This document shows, one piece after another, positions 32,280 to 42,818 of a stretch of 64,000 nt of DNA (within the stretch, counting starts at the first letter, position 1; the number at the start of each line of letters is the position of its first letter). The DNA is taken from positions 3,965,400 through 4,029,399 of the forward strand of contig RPFO01000080.1 in NCBI GenBank assembly GCA_009746045.1, read 5' to 3'. The translations under genes were made by a program, and so were the position numbers. This DNA is from Mesostigma viride. Its lineage: Eukaryota; Streptophyta; Mesostigmatophyceae; Mesostigmatales; Mesostigmataceae. Below the pieces are notes generated by a model. That model ran no database searches and had not been told where the DNA came from. It saw only the letters and a program-made list of their open reading frames with translations.

Positions 32280-33310
32280 TTTTCAGGCACCGGCTGTGCC
32301 GCTCCGCCGCTCCGCCGCTCCGCCGCCCGCCGGCTGCGCCGCCGGCCCGCCGCGCGCCGGCTGCCCCGCCCCGTAGCCCGTCGACAGGCTGCCCCGCCCC
32401 GCCGCATGCCAGCTGCGCCGGCCCGCCGCCCACGCGCGCCGGCAGCGCCGTTGGCCCCCGCGCGCCGACGGCCCTGCCCCGCCGCCCGTTGACAGCCCCG
32501 CCCCGCCGCATGCCAGCTGCGCCGGCCCGCCGCCCATGCGCGCCGGCAGCGCCGCTGGCCCCCCGCGCCCGACGGCCCTGCCCCGCCGCCCGTCGACTGC
32601 CCCGCCCCGCCGCCCGTCGACAGCCCTGCCCCGCCGCATGCAGGCTGCGCCGCCGCTGCCACCTCGCTGCGCGCTGGCTGCGCCACCTCGCCGCCCGCCG
32701 ACGGCGCCGCCCCGCCGCGCACCGGCTGCCCCGCCCCGCCGCCTGTCGACTGCCCCGCCCCGCCGCATGCCAGCTGCGCCGGCCCGCCGCCCACGCGCGC
32801 CGGCAGCGCCGCTGGCCCCCCGCGCGCTGACGGCCCTGCCCCGCCGCCCGTCGACTGCCCCGCCCCGCCGCCCGTCGACAGCCCCGACCCACCGCATGCC
32901 AGGTGCGCCGGCCCGCCGCCCGCGCGCGCCGGCAGCGCCGCTGGCCCCCGCGCGCCGACGGCCCTGCCCCGCCGCCCGTCGACAGCCCTGCCCCGCCGCC
33001 CGTCGACAGCCCTGCCCCGCCGCCCGTCGACAGCCCCGCCCCGCCGCATGCCAGCTGCGCCGGCCCGCTGCCCACGCGCGCCGGCAGCGCCGCTGGCCCT
33101 GCCCCGCCGCCCGTCGACTGCCCCGCCCCGCCGCCCGTCGACAGCCCTGCCCCGCCGCATGCCAGGTGCGCCGGCCCGCCGCCCGCGCGCACCGGCAGCG
33201 CCGCTGGCCCCCCGCGCGCCGACGGCCCTGCCCCGCCGCCCGTCGACAGCCCCGCCCCGCCGCATGCCAGCTGCGCCGGCCGGCCGCCCATGCGCGCCAT
33301 GCGCTTCGCA
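32280..33310. repeat. GC-rich minisatellite (CCGCCCGTCGACAGCC-type)
   Basis: About 1 kb of higher-order repeats of 15-16-bp units (ccccgccgcccgtcgac, cgccgcatgccagctgcgcc, cggcccgccgcccacgcgcgcc). It is open in several frames on both strands (Gly/Arg/Ala or Pro/Arg/Ala), a consequence of stop-free GC sequence. Confidence 0.9.
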
Positions 33311-34774
33311 GGTCCATTGGGATCATGAGGCCTGCGCAAAATCTCACCTCGGAGGCCCGTGCTACTTCTAGTAAGATGCTTGCATTTTCAATGCGTCACC
33401 TATATGCAGGCATAGAGGGTGGTACATGGCGCTAGACTCATCAAGGGATAGGAGCCATGCCCTCAGCAATTACTCACCTCCTGGCCCTTGCTGTTGCGGT
33501 CTCGGATGAAGATGATGGTCTACACGCCGCCGCATGCAAACAAGGAATGAGAGACAAAGCCGTGCGAGGCCAATATGGGCACAGTGAGAGAAACAAGTCG
33601 ACGCGAACCTACATCACGAGTGTCAGCGAAGGGGACCCATGGGAGAAGTCTCCCTCCCATGGTATCATTCACGGACACACGCAGCGGCCATGGGAACAGC
33701 CAAAACAGCAGGTTCACACACGCAAGGGCAACGACCTGCAGTGCCTGACCAGCATGTCGGTCAGTTGTGATTGGCAAGGCAGAGCCACACACACCAGGTA
33801 CACGCTGCATGGGCAGGGAAGACGCTCTTACATGAGAAAAAGCGAGGAAACGTGCGCGAGAAGGATATTAAGAGCGATCCGCGCTAGAAGGATGCTACAA
33901 TAGCATCATATATTCAAGAATTAGCAAAGAAAGATGTAGAAAAGAGACAAAAGAAAGAAATACGAGAGAAAGCAAAGACAGGGAGCTGCCAAACGGGCAG
34001 ACAAAAGGTTACGAGCGGCAAGAGTTGTGAACGCTGCACTTGATTGCTTTCTCTGACTTGTCAACTGCGAAGAGTGACTGACTTACCTCTCTGGAAATGG
34101 TATGCTCAGCATCCCATGGTAATGAAATGGTGAGCTATGCTGTCAGACATGCCTATATAACATAGCTACCCTAGGGTCCTAATACAAAACTAGAAATCAA
34201 ACCATACCGTGAGTTTCCCGGCTCGCACGGCCTCCTCCCTTTGTGCCAACGCCTGCAAACACAACGGGCCGTGGAGGAGGGTGGAAAGGTGGGCAAGTGT
34301 GGAGGAGTTTGGGGGGGACCGGGTTGAGCAGCGGTGGGGGAAAGATGTGCCGGTCATGATGTTGTCAACTACAGCTGTTGTATCGTGATTCACCTTCAAT
34401 AAGTCTACTGTTCTACATCCGGTGGTGGATGGACACAAGCAATAAAGGCCCCGCCCACAACTCAGATTTCTTTAGAAAATCTACTGATCTACATTCGATG
34501 GCGCCTTCACAGAAGCAGGAAACTCCGCCCACCGGTCAAATGTGACGCCCAACAAAGCCCCAACTTTCTTCAAGAAGTATACTGTTTTACATCCGGTAGT
34601 GCTTGGACAGAAGCAATATGTAAAGCCCGCCCACAAATCGGATTTCTTTACGAAAAACCTGTTTTACATTCGATGGGGTCTTGACAGATTCAAGCAGCAA
34701 TACTCGTTTCTACCTGCGTGCGACTGCAGCGGCCGAGTGCTGCAACTTGCCTTCACGTCCCAGTCTTCACGTGA
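33311..34774. other. Mostly unassigned, with degenerate repeats of about 80 bp at the end
   Basis: 33311-34390 has no convincing gene. 34390-34690 holds about four diverged units of the pattern ctacatccggtgg, gacagaagcaat, gcccgcccacaa, gatttcttta. Confidence 0.45.
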
Positions 34775-35745
34775 CAGTCCTGGTCTTCACGTCTTCACGT
34801 CTTCACGTCTTCACGTCTTCACGTCTTCACGTCTTCACGTCTTCACGTCTTCACGTCTTCACGACTTCACCTGAACTTGCGGCGTATCGTATCTTTGATA
34901 CCTTGCATGCACGTCTTCACGTCTTCACGTCTTCACCGCGTCTTCACCTGTCTTCACCACGTCTTCACGTCTTCGCGTCTTCACGTCTTCACGGCTTCAC
35001 CTGAACACCTGAACTTCACCTGAACTTGCCGTATCGTGTCTTCACGTCTTCACGTCTTCACGTCTTCACGTCTTCACGTCTTCACCGCGTCTTCACCTGT
35101 CTTCACCACGTCTTCACGGCTTCACGGCTTCACGGCTTCACGGCTTCACCTGAACACCTGAACTTCACCTGAACTTGCCGTATCGTGTCTTCACGTCTTC
35201 ACGTCTTCACGTCTTCACGTCTTCACGTCTTCACCGCGTCTTCACCTGTCTTCACCACGTCTTCACGGCTTCACGTCTTCACGGCTTCACGGCTTCACCT
35301 GAACACCTGAACTTCACCTGAACTTGCCGTATCGTGTCTTCACGTCTTCACGTCTTCACGTCTTCACGTCTTCACGTCTTCACCGCGTCTTCACCTGTCT
35401 TCACCACGTCTTCACGTCTTCGCGTCTTCACGTCTTCACGGCTTCACCTGAACACCTGAACTTCACCTGAACTTGCCGTATCGTGTCTTCACGTCTTCAC
35501 GTCTTCACGTCTTCACGTCTTCACGTCTTCACGTCTTCACCGCGTCTTCACCTGTCTTCACCACGTCTTCACGTCTTCGTCTTCACGTCTTCACGGCTTC
35601 ACCTGAACACCTGAACTTCACCTGAACTTGCCGTATCGTGTCTTCACGTCTTCACGTCTTCACGTCTTCACGTCTTCACGTCTTCACCGCGTCTTCACCT
35701 GTCTTCACCACGTCTTCACGGCTTCACCTGAACACCTGAACTTTG
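34775..35745. repeat. (CTTCACGT)n satellite with higher-order units of about 150 bp
   Basis: The basic 8-mer cttcacgt is repeated, and blocks are closed by ccgcgtcttcacctgtcttcaccacg and cacctgaacacctgaacttc with a following cgtatcgtgt. About six such blocks recur (cgtatcgtgtcttc near 35030, 35178, 35327, 35476 and 35632). Confidence 0.92.
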
Positions 35746-35963
35746 CGTATCGTATCTTTCATACATTGCATCATTTGCATGCCTTGGAGCTGCACGTCTT
35801 CAAGGAGTGTCACCCAGTTCCCGCTTGATTCAAATGCACTTCGCGCTTGAATTCGTGACTTCGCCCCGCTCAAGGTGGAAAGAATGATGGGCACTAGCCA
35901 CGGGAACTATGCCCGATGCTGATAGCCGAAGCGATGACATGGACGAATTGATTGATTTGTGTT

Positions 35964-36255
35964 ATGCCGGGGACGATTGTAGAAATGGGTGCTAGGAAAG
36001 AAATCTGGTGCCATGAAAGTAGATTTTTTGGCCGGTGCAAACCACCAATGCGCCGGCCGATGTGGCAAGGTCCTGCACGGCAGCCAGAGCGCACCCAGCC
36101 AGAGCGTACCCAGCCGCTGCCGCCGCCGACCCCCGTACTGGTGGGCGTGGAACAGACGATGAGAGAGATGCAACGAGCTATGGAGAACCAAAGCAAGAAG
36201 GTTGAAGAGCTTGGTTTGCAGCTGCGTCAAGAGGTGCAGAAACAAGTGGTCCAGC

Positions 36256-36300
<45 letters not shown>

Positions 36301-36349
36301 TGCAGCAGCAACTGCAGCAGCAACTGCAGCAGCAACTGCAGCAACAACT

Positions 36350-36430
<81 letters not shown>

Positions 36431-38183
36431 CTTCAGTTCCCGCAGGCAGCGTCGGCAATGTCGCAGTTTCCACAGGCATTGTCGGCACTGCAGCAGTTTT
36501 CGCAGGGACCGTCGGCAGCAGAGCAGTTCCCGCAGGGATCATCGGTGGTGCAGCAGTTCTTTGTGAGTCATTCGTGTAGTGTTGAGTGGGTGGGGTGGGT
36601 GTGTGTGTGGGGGGGGGGTGTAGGGGGGATTTGACTGTGTGACTGCGTGGCTGCTTGGCTGGAAAGGAGGGTGCGTGGCTGTGTGGCTGCGTGGCTGCGC
36701 TGCTGCGTGGCTGCGTGGCTGCTTGGCTGGAAAGGAGGGTGCGTGGCTGTGTGGCTGCGTGGCTGCGCTGCTGCGTGGCTGCGTGGCTGCGCTGCTGCGT
36801 GGCTGCGTGGCTGCGTGGCTGCGTGGCTGCGTGGCTGCGTGGCTGCGTGGCTGCGTGGCTGCGTGGCTGCTTGGCTGGAAAGGAGGGTGCGTGGCTGTGT
36901 GGCTGCGTGGCTGCGCTGCTGCGTGGCTGCGTGGCTGCGTGGCTGCTTGGCTGGAAAGGAGGGTGCGTGGCTGTGTGGCTGCGTGGCTGCGCTGCTGCGT
37001 GGCTGCGTGGCTGCGTGGCTGCGTGGCTGCGTGGCTGCGTGGCTGGAAAGGAGGGTGCGTGGCTGTGTGGCTGCGTGGCTGCGCTGCTGCGTGGCTGCGT
37101 GGCTGCGTGGCTGCGTGGCTGCGCTGCTGCGTGGCTGCGTGGCTGCGTGGCTGCGTGGCTGTGTGGCTGCGTGGCTGCGCTGCTGCGTGGCTGCGTGGCT
37201 GCGTGGCTGCGTGGCTGCGTGGCTGCTTGGCTGGAAAGGAGGGTGCGTGGCTGTGTGGCTGCGTGGCTGCGCTGCTGCGTGGCTGCGTGGCTGCGTGGCT
37301 GCGTGGCTGCGTGGCTGCGTGGCTGGAAAGGAGGGTGCGTGGCTGTGTGGCTGCGTGGCTGCGCTGCTGCGTGGCTGCGCTGCTGCGTGGCTGCGTGGCT
37401 GCGTGGCTGCGTGGCTGCGCTGCTGCGTGGCTGCGTGGCTGCGTGGCTGTGTGGCTGCGTGGCTGCGCTGCTGCGTGGCTGCGTGGCTGCGTGGCTGCGT
37501 GGCTGCGTGGCTGCTTGGCTGGAAAGGAGGGTGCGTGGCTGTGTGGCTGCGTGGCTGCGCTGCTGCGTGGCTGCGTGGCTGCGTGGCTGGAAAGGAGGGT
37601 GCGTGGCTGTGTGGCTGCGTGGCTGCGTGGCTGCGTGGCTGCGTGGCTGCTTGGCTGGAAAGGAGGGTGCGTGGCTGTGTGGCTGCGTAGCTGCGCTGCT
37701 GCGTGGCTGCGTGGCTGCGTGGCTGCGTGGCTGCGTGGCTGCGTGGCTGCGTGGCTGCGTGGCTGCGTGGCTGCGTGGCTGCGTGGCTGGAAAGGAGGGT
37801 GCGTGGCTGTGTGGCTGCGTGGCTGCGCTGCTGCGTGGCTGCGTGGCTGCGTGGCTGCGTGGCTGGCTGGGGGGGGGGGGGGGTGCCGGGTGCGTGGATG
37901 CGTGGATGTGTGGCTGGGTGGGTGCGTCACTGCGTGGCTGGCTGGCTCTGTGGCTGCGTGGGCGGCTGGATGGCCGGGTCAGCGTGGCTGCGTGTTCAAT
38001 GGGATGCTAATATGTTGTTGCCTTTGGATGCCACAGTTCATGGATTCTTTTGTTCACATGCAGGTGCTGCCGTCTTCCCCATCGACGTCGTCAAGACCGA
38101 TGTCGCCAAGAAGGATGATGCAATCACTCTCGGCCATGTTTAACTCATGTGGGCCTTCATGGCCATACGGGAAATATTATTGA
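35964..38183 (+). CDS. Glutamine-rich coiled-coil gene, intron filled with a satellite
   Basis: Exon 1 from ATG 35964 encodes MPGTIVEMGARKEIWCH..., a Pro-rich linker, a coiled-coil-like stretch (VEQTMREMQRAMENQSKKV) and then polyGln from a CAG tract (36259-36429). Downstream of the tract the protein-like frame is offset by one: QFPQ, QFPQAL, QFSQGP, QFPQGSSVVQQFF. A GTGAGT donor follows at 36563. An acceptor (cttttgttcacatgcag) ends at 38065. Exon 2 is VLPSSPSTSSRPMSP...FNSCGPSWPYGKYY, stop at 38183, similar in composition. The 1.5-kb intron is almost entirely satellite. The offset across the CAG tract means either a length error in the assembly or a frameshift. Function is unknown; it sits inside the PIF-like element. 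Confidence 0.5.
36259..36430 (+). repeat. CAG trinucleotide repeat with CAACTG interruptions
   Basis: (CAG)n blocks are separated by four or five caactgcagcag units, then 20 or more pure CAGs. It encodes polyGln in the upstream frame. Confidence 0.95.
36636..37880. repeat. 8-bp GCGTGGCT satellite with higher-order structure
   Basis: The octamer gcgtggct has variants gtgtggct, gcgctgct and gcttggct, punctuated by ggaaaggagggt. Because 8 is not divisible by 3, all three frames read the same AWLRGCV-type peptide, giving ORFs of up to 514 residues that are not genes. Confidence 0.95.
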
Positions 38184-38702
38184 ATCAGTTCTTTGACACT
38201 GAGTTGGCACTACGCAACACCTTTGATGCACATGAGTGCAGGGCGCATGTGTTGAAACCATGCAACCATGGCGATCCCTCAAAAAGTTTGGTTATGTAAT
38301 AAGTGACACAATTATTCCGGACGTATGATGGCCCAACGTCCTGTAAGGTTGAGTTGTCTTGGAGGAGGAGCGTGATGACCGCGGAAGCCGCGTGGGTGTC
38401 TGTAGTGCTATATCTTGAAGATGTACGGTCTTGGAAGAGTTATGGTCTTGGAATCATATAATAATGAGCTTGGAATAAAGTTGCGGGCAGCCTTCAATTG
38501 GCATATGTTGTCTCATTGATGTTGTCTCATTGCGTTAATGGGTCAATTGTCTTAGTTTATATAATGTATATCTTGGGAAACTCATTGCTTCAATAAAATG
38601 CATGCTAGGCGCAATCAACCCCCACAAACACATCTGAAAACTGCACACTGCATCAAATGTATCCTAGACAAAAAAATGTATCCTAATCCGGTAAAACCAC
38701 CC

Positions 38703-38957
38703 CGGTAGCTGCAGACTTGGCCGCCTGTTGAACGATGGTGGTCAACTGCTTGCCGGTGACGTCGGCAAACGTGGTAGTTTTGGCGGGGGCTGCCATGGCT
38801 TTCTTCAGCTCCAGCAATTGTGCCGTCGCAGCTGCAGACGCCTCCGTCAGGACCTTAATGTCGCCCTGCACGGTCGTAAAAGACTGTGCGACGTCCTGCA
38901 GCTGCACGTTAACATCGGTCGCGGGGGCTGGCCTGGCGATGGTCGTCGCGGCAGCTC
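38703..38957 (-). pseudogene. LINE-type ORF1, coiled-coil half (copy left of the gap)
   Basis: On the minus strand: DVNVQLQDVAQSFTTV, LTEASAAATAQLLELKKAM and TFADVTGKQLTTIVQQAAKSAAT, a coiled-coil-like N-terminal region of LINE ORF1. It is cut at 38703 by the PIF-like element and at 38957 by the gap. The continuation is in the right-hand copy to 40887. Confidence 0.7.
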
Positions 38958-39081
38958 NNNNNNNNNNNNNNNNNNNNNNNNNNNNNNNNNNNNNNNNNNN
39001 NNNNNNNNNNNNNNNNNNNNNNNNNNNNNNNNNNNNNNNNNNNNNNNNNNNNNNNNNNNNNNNNNNNNNNNNNNNNNNNNN
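38958..39081. other. Assembly gap (124 N)
   Basis: This is a run of N. The sequence to its left (about 37600-38957) reappears to its right at 39082-40475, so the gap probably joins two overlapping contigs. Confidence 0.98.
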
Positions 39082-40475
39082 TGCGCTGCTGCGTGGCTGC
39101 GTGGCTGCGTGGCTGGAAAGGAGGGTGCGTGGCTGTGTGGCTGCGTGGCTGCGTGGCTGCGTGGCTGCGTGGCTGCTTGGCTGGAAAGGAGGGTGCGTGG
39201 CTGTGTGGCTGCGTAGCTGCGCTGCTGCGTGGCTGCGTGGCTGCGTGGCTGCGTGGCTGCGTGGCTGCGTGGCTGCGTGGCTGCGTGGCTGCGTGGCTGC
39301 GTGGCTGCGTGCTGGAAAGGAGGGTGCGTGGCGTGTGGCTGCGTGGCTGCGCGGCTGCGTGGCTGCGTGGCTGCGTGGCTGCGTGGCTGGCTGGGGGGGG
39401 GGGGGGTGCCGGCGGGTGCGTGGATGCGTGGATGTGTGGCTGGGTGGGTGCGTCACTGCGTGGCTGGCTGGCTCTGTGGCTGCGTGGGCGGCTGGATGGC
39501 CGGTCAGCGTGGCTGCGTGTTCAATGGGATGCTAATATGTTGTTGCCTTTGGATGCCACAGTTCATGGATTCTTTTGTCACATGCAGGTGCTGCCGTCTT
39601 CCCCATCGACGTCGTCAGACCGATGTCGCCAAGAAGGATGATGCAATCACTCTCGGCCATGTTTAACTCATGTGGGCCTTCATGGCCATACGGGAAATTA
39701 TTATTGAATCCAGTTCTTTGACACTGAGTGGCACTACGCAACACCTTTGATGCACATGAGTGCAGGGCGCATGTGTTGAAACCATGCAACCATGCGATCC
39801 CTCAAAAAGTTGGTATGTATAAAGTGACACAATTATTCCGGACGTATGATGGCCAACGTCCTGTAAGGTTGAGTTGTTCTTGGAGGAGGAGCGTTGATGA
39901 CCGCGGAAGCCGCGGGTGTCTGTAGTGCTATATCTTGAAGATGTACGGTCTTGGAAGAGTTATGGTCTTGGAATCATATAATAATGAGCTTGGAATAAAG
40001 TTGCGGCAGCCTTCAATTGGCATATGTTGTCTCATTGATGTTTCTCATTGCGTTAATGGGTCAATTGTCTTAGTTTATATAATGTATATCTTGGAAACTC
40101 ATTGCTTCAATAAAATGCATGCTAGGCGCAATCAACCCCCACAAACACATCTGAAAACTGCACACTGCATCAAATGTATCCTAGACAAAAAAATGTATCC
40201 TAATCGGTAAAAACCACCCCGGTAGCTGCAGACTTGGCCGCCTGTTGAACGATGGTGGTCAACTGCTTGCCGGTGACGTCGGCAAACGTGGAGTTTTGGC
40301 GGGGGCTGCCATGGCTTTCTTCAGCTCCAGCAATTGTGCCGTCGCAGCTGCAGACGCCTCCGTCAGGACCTTAATGTCGCCCTGCACGGTCGTAAAAGAC
40401 TGTGCGACGTCCTGCAGCTGCACGTTAACATCGGTCCGGGGGCTGGCCTGGCGATGGTCGTCGCCGGCAGCTCGA
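39082..40475. other. Probable false duplication of 37600-38957
   Basis: The segment matches satellite end, exon 2, 3' flank, TIR and ORF1 in the same order, but with many single-base losses (for example gcgtgctggaaagg, gtggcgtgtgg, catgcgatccc). This pattern looks like unpolished long-read sequence and not evolved divergence. Confidence 0.75.
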
Positions 40476-40887
40476 ACAAGTTCAGGGCAGCACGAAATAA
40501 GACAGGCAAGCCGACGCTGGCGCTCATCCCAATGAGGCCATTCATCCGAAGCAGCCTCCATAACCTGGCCGCTCTAGGGTGGCGAATCGGGGCGTCTTGT
40601 CGTTGCGGAGCTTCAGCACGCTTGTCACAGCGGCGTCATTGTAGGCGAGGAAGGTATCGATGTCTGCCAGGCTCAAACGCTGGCCTGGCATGTAGAATGA
40701 GGAAGAAATGGCGTCCGGCAAGGAGTTTCAGCAGCTATCGGAGTTGCTTCCGAAGTTGCTTCCGAAGTCTTGGATCGCTTGTTAGCGGCGTTCTTGGCGA
40801 CGACAATGTCGTGGGCGATTTTGTTTGCAGCAATCTGGGCATCAATAGAATCGGCGGCAAGAGCTGAAGACGATGCGGGGACCTCCA
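40222..40887 (-). pseudogene. LINE-type ORF1, N-terminal part right of the gap
   Basis: The minus-strand start is MEVPASSSALAADSIDAQIA (ATG at 40887), followed by a basic patch (KNAANKRSK), SLADIDTFLAYNDAAVTSVL, WPHWDERQRRLACLISCCPE and the coiled coil also seen left of the gap. At least two frame breaks occur (near 40720 and 40560), some possibly sequencing errors. With 28900-29435 it makes one ORF1 of N-terminal region, coiled coil and RRM-like domain. No ORF2 follows. Confidence 0.6.
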
Positions 40888-41102
40888 TAGCTACGTTTAA
40901 TAGCACCTAGACGAGGCAGGGGGCGCAGGCACACTGATCACGTGCGTGTGTGCCGCCATAATGTGCAGAAAAATAGCGAGATCTGCTGGGCAGGCCGCGC
41001 GATAACTTAAGAAACCCTGGGCGATGGCTGCCAAAAATTAGATCGGCGTGTTCGTCATCAAAAGGCGAGTCTATTGCAATTTACCCGACCAAATTTCATC
41101 AT
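40888..41102. other. Short spacer
   Basis: It would be the 5' flank of the ORF1 above. No motif is recognised. Confidence 0.4.
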
Positions 41103-41816
41103 GGATGAGGGAGGGAGGGAGGGAGGGAGGGAGGAGGGAGGAGGGAGGGAGGGAGGGAGGGAGGGAGGGAGGGAGGAGGGAGGGAGGGAGGGAGGGAGGG
41201 AGGGAGGGAGGGAGGGAGGGAGGGAGGAGGGAGGGAGGGAGGAGGAGGGAGGGAGGGAGGGAGGGAGGGAGGGAGGAGGGAGGAGGAGGGAGGGAGGGAG
41301 GAGGAGGAGGGAGGGAGGGAGGGAGGGAGGGAGGGAGGGAGGGAGGGAGGGAGGGAGGAGGGAGGGAGGAGGGAGGGAGGGAGGGAGGGAGGGAGGGAGG
41401 AGGGAGGGAGGGAGGGAGGAGGGAGGGAGGGAGGGAGGGAGGGAGGGAGGAGGGAGGGAGGGAGGAGGAGGGAGGGAGGAGGGAGGGAGGAGGGAGGGAG
41501 GAGGGAGGGAGGGAGGGAGGGAGGGAGGGGAGGGAGGGAGGGAGGGAGGGAGGGAGGAGGGAGGGAGGGAGGGAGGGAGGGAGGGAGGAGGAGGGAGGAG
41601 GGAGGGAGGGAGGAGGAGGGAGGGAGGGAGGGAGGGAGAGGGAGGAGGAGGGAGGGAGGAGGGAGGGAGGGAGGGAGGGAGGGAGGAGGGAGGGAGGGAG
41701 GGAGGGAGGGAGGGAGGGAGGGAGGGGGAGGAGGAGGAGGAGGGAGGAGGGAGGAGGAGGAGGAGGAGGGATGGATGGATGGATGGATGGATGGATGGAT
41801 GGATGGATGGATGGAT
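41103..41816. repeat. Polypurine (GGGA)n tract and (ATGG)n
   Basis: 41103-41769 is pure purine on the plus strand, made of GGGA with GGA interruptions. 41770-41816 is ATGG repeated about 12 times and is followed by a TTAA repeat at 41821-41840. Gly/Arg/Glu ORFs here are artefacts. Confidence 0.95.
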
Positions 41817-41993
41817 GTTCTTAATTAATTAATTAATTAATGGTCAAATTAAAGGCAATCATGGTACATGAAGCGAGACAAATCATGCCTGGACGCATGG
41901 CGATGTAAGAGCCCCCCCTCCCCCACGCCAGGAGGAAGGGGTGCGTGACTGAGTAGAGTAGTTAGGATTTTGTAGAGAGACAACTTTGTATAT

Positions 41994-42000
41994 TATCAAG
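41994..42000 (-). mobile_element. Possible minimal copy f (about 7 bp) of the short retroposon
   Basis: TATCAAG lies between two copies of GAGACAACTTTGTATAT (41977-41993 and 42001-42017). Read through the junction it gives tatcaaggagacaac, the family terminus, with the GAGACAAC supplied by the target. It may be target-site microhomology or a coincidental duplication. Confidence 0.45.
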
Positions 42001-42763
42001 GAGACAACTTTGTATATAAGATTAGAGTGAGATCAGCTAGTCTTCGCGGCTAGTTCTAATGCACCCACCCCCATCAGTCCATGGAATACGTGCTCCTGCT
42101 CCAGATCCTTAATTAAGGCCAAAATGAGTCCCTTCCAAACAACGTTTGCACTTAGATAGTTAGACGAATTATGCCCGACGAAGCTGGAACTTAACAGCCA
42201 CAATGAATTACGGTTGTTCAGACCTTGTACAACGCCTCAGGGCATTTGGAGCCCTGAATGGTAACAAATGCTAACAAGGTAGTGTTGCTATCAATAATGA
42301 TTTTAAAAATTAATATGATGTCATTAATTAATTAATTAGTTATCAACATCACTCCGTTGGGAGTAAATGTAGCACATATCCCTGAGAAGGGGCATATGGC
42401 TTTTAATACATTCTAGGCTACTTCATGCAAGGGTGGGAATGTAAGCTACCCCTGCTCTAGGTGCACCAGGGCACCTGCACCACCATGTCATATTACAACC
42501 AAAACTGGTCGTCATCATGCAAGCATCTGAAGCATGGTCGCAAAACTTCGTGTGCAAAATCTCATGTCATAAGGAGCCCAACATTATGACAATTGCCAGG
42601 CTTTGTAAAGATTTTTGATTTAACGATGACTACAGCACAAACAGTGAGCGAAACCCTGGTGCATGTGAATGCCTGAGTGGCGACTGTTCCTAACAGAATG
42701 CAAGATGTAAGGTAGACATTGCGAGTATGCCACAAATGTGTGATGTGCAGTGCACATGCATGT

Positions 42764-42818
42764 GAGCTACCATGGTCCGGATTCTCCCGATTTCTGGCCT
42801 GCGCTGGTTGTCTCCTTG
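42764..42818 (+). mobile_element. Short retroposon copy g (55 bp) with an empty site nearby
   Basis: It runs from GAGCTACCATGGTCC to GGTTGTCTCCTTG with TSD ATGT (42760-42763 and 42819-42822). The paralogous sequence at 46690-46760 reads through (tccatatgtataccccatgacacc) without the insert. Confidence 0.85.

Larger units (their letters stand above)
29436..38702. mobile_element. PIF/Harbinger-like element of 9.27 kb inside LINE ORF1
   Basis: The TIR starts GGGTGGTTTTACCGGATTAG and is about 29 bp (29436-29464, inverted at 38674-38702). The TSD is CGG (29433-29435 and 38703-38705). A 3-bp TSD with GGG-starting TIRs fits PIF/Harbinger. GGATACATTTG recurs near both ends, as a hairpin at 29455-29485 and as direct copies at 38653-38690. 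It carries a gene on the minus strand (30736-32272) and a two-exon gene on the plus strand (35964-38183), plus large satellites. I cannot see a DDE transposase or a Myb motif, so the superfamily call rests on the ends. Confidence 0.68.

Noticed and set aside
31868-33435. ORFs of 300-465 residues rich in Gly/Arg/Ala or Pro/Arg
   Set aside because: Produced by the GC-rich minisatellite. Only the unique minus-strand part from about 32272 downwards is retained as possibly coding.
36539-38010. ORFs of 350-514 residues reading AWLRGCVA or SHAATQPR
   Set aside because: An 8-bp satellite gives the same peptide in all frames; not genes.
38170-40210. Real tandem duplication of a gene end
   Set aside because: The second copy differs mainly by single-base deletions and begins at an N gap, which points to unmerged contigs.
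41048-41832. Gly/Arg/Glu-rich proteins of about 255 residues
   Set aside because: Translation of a polypurine simple repeat.
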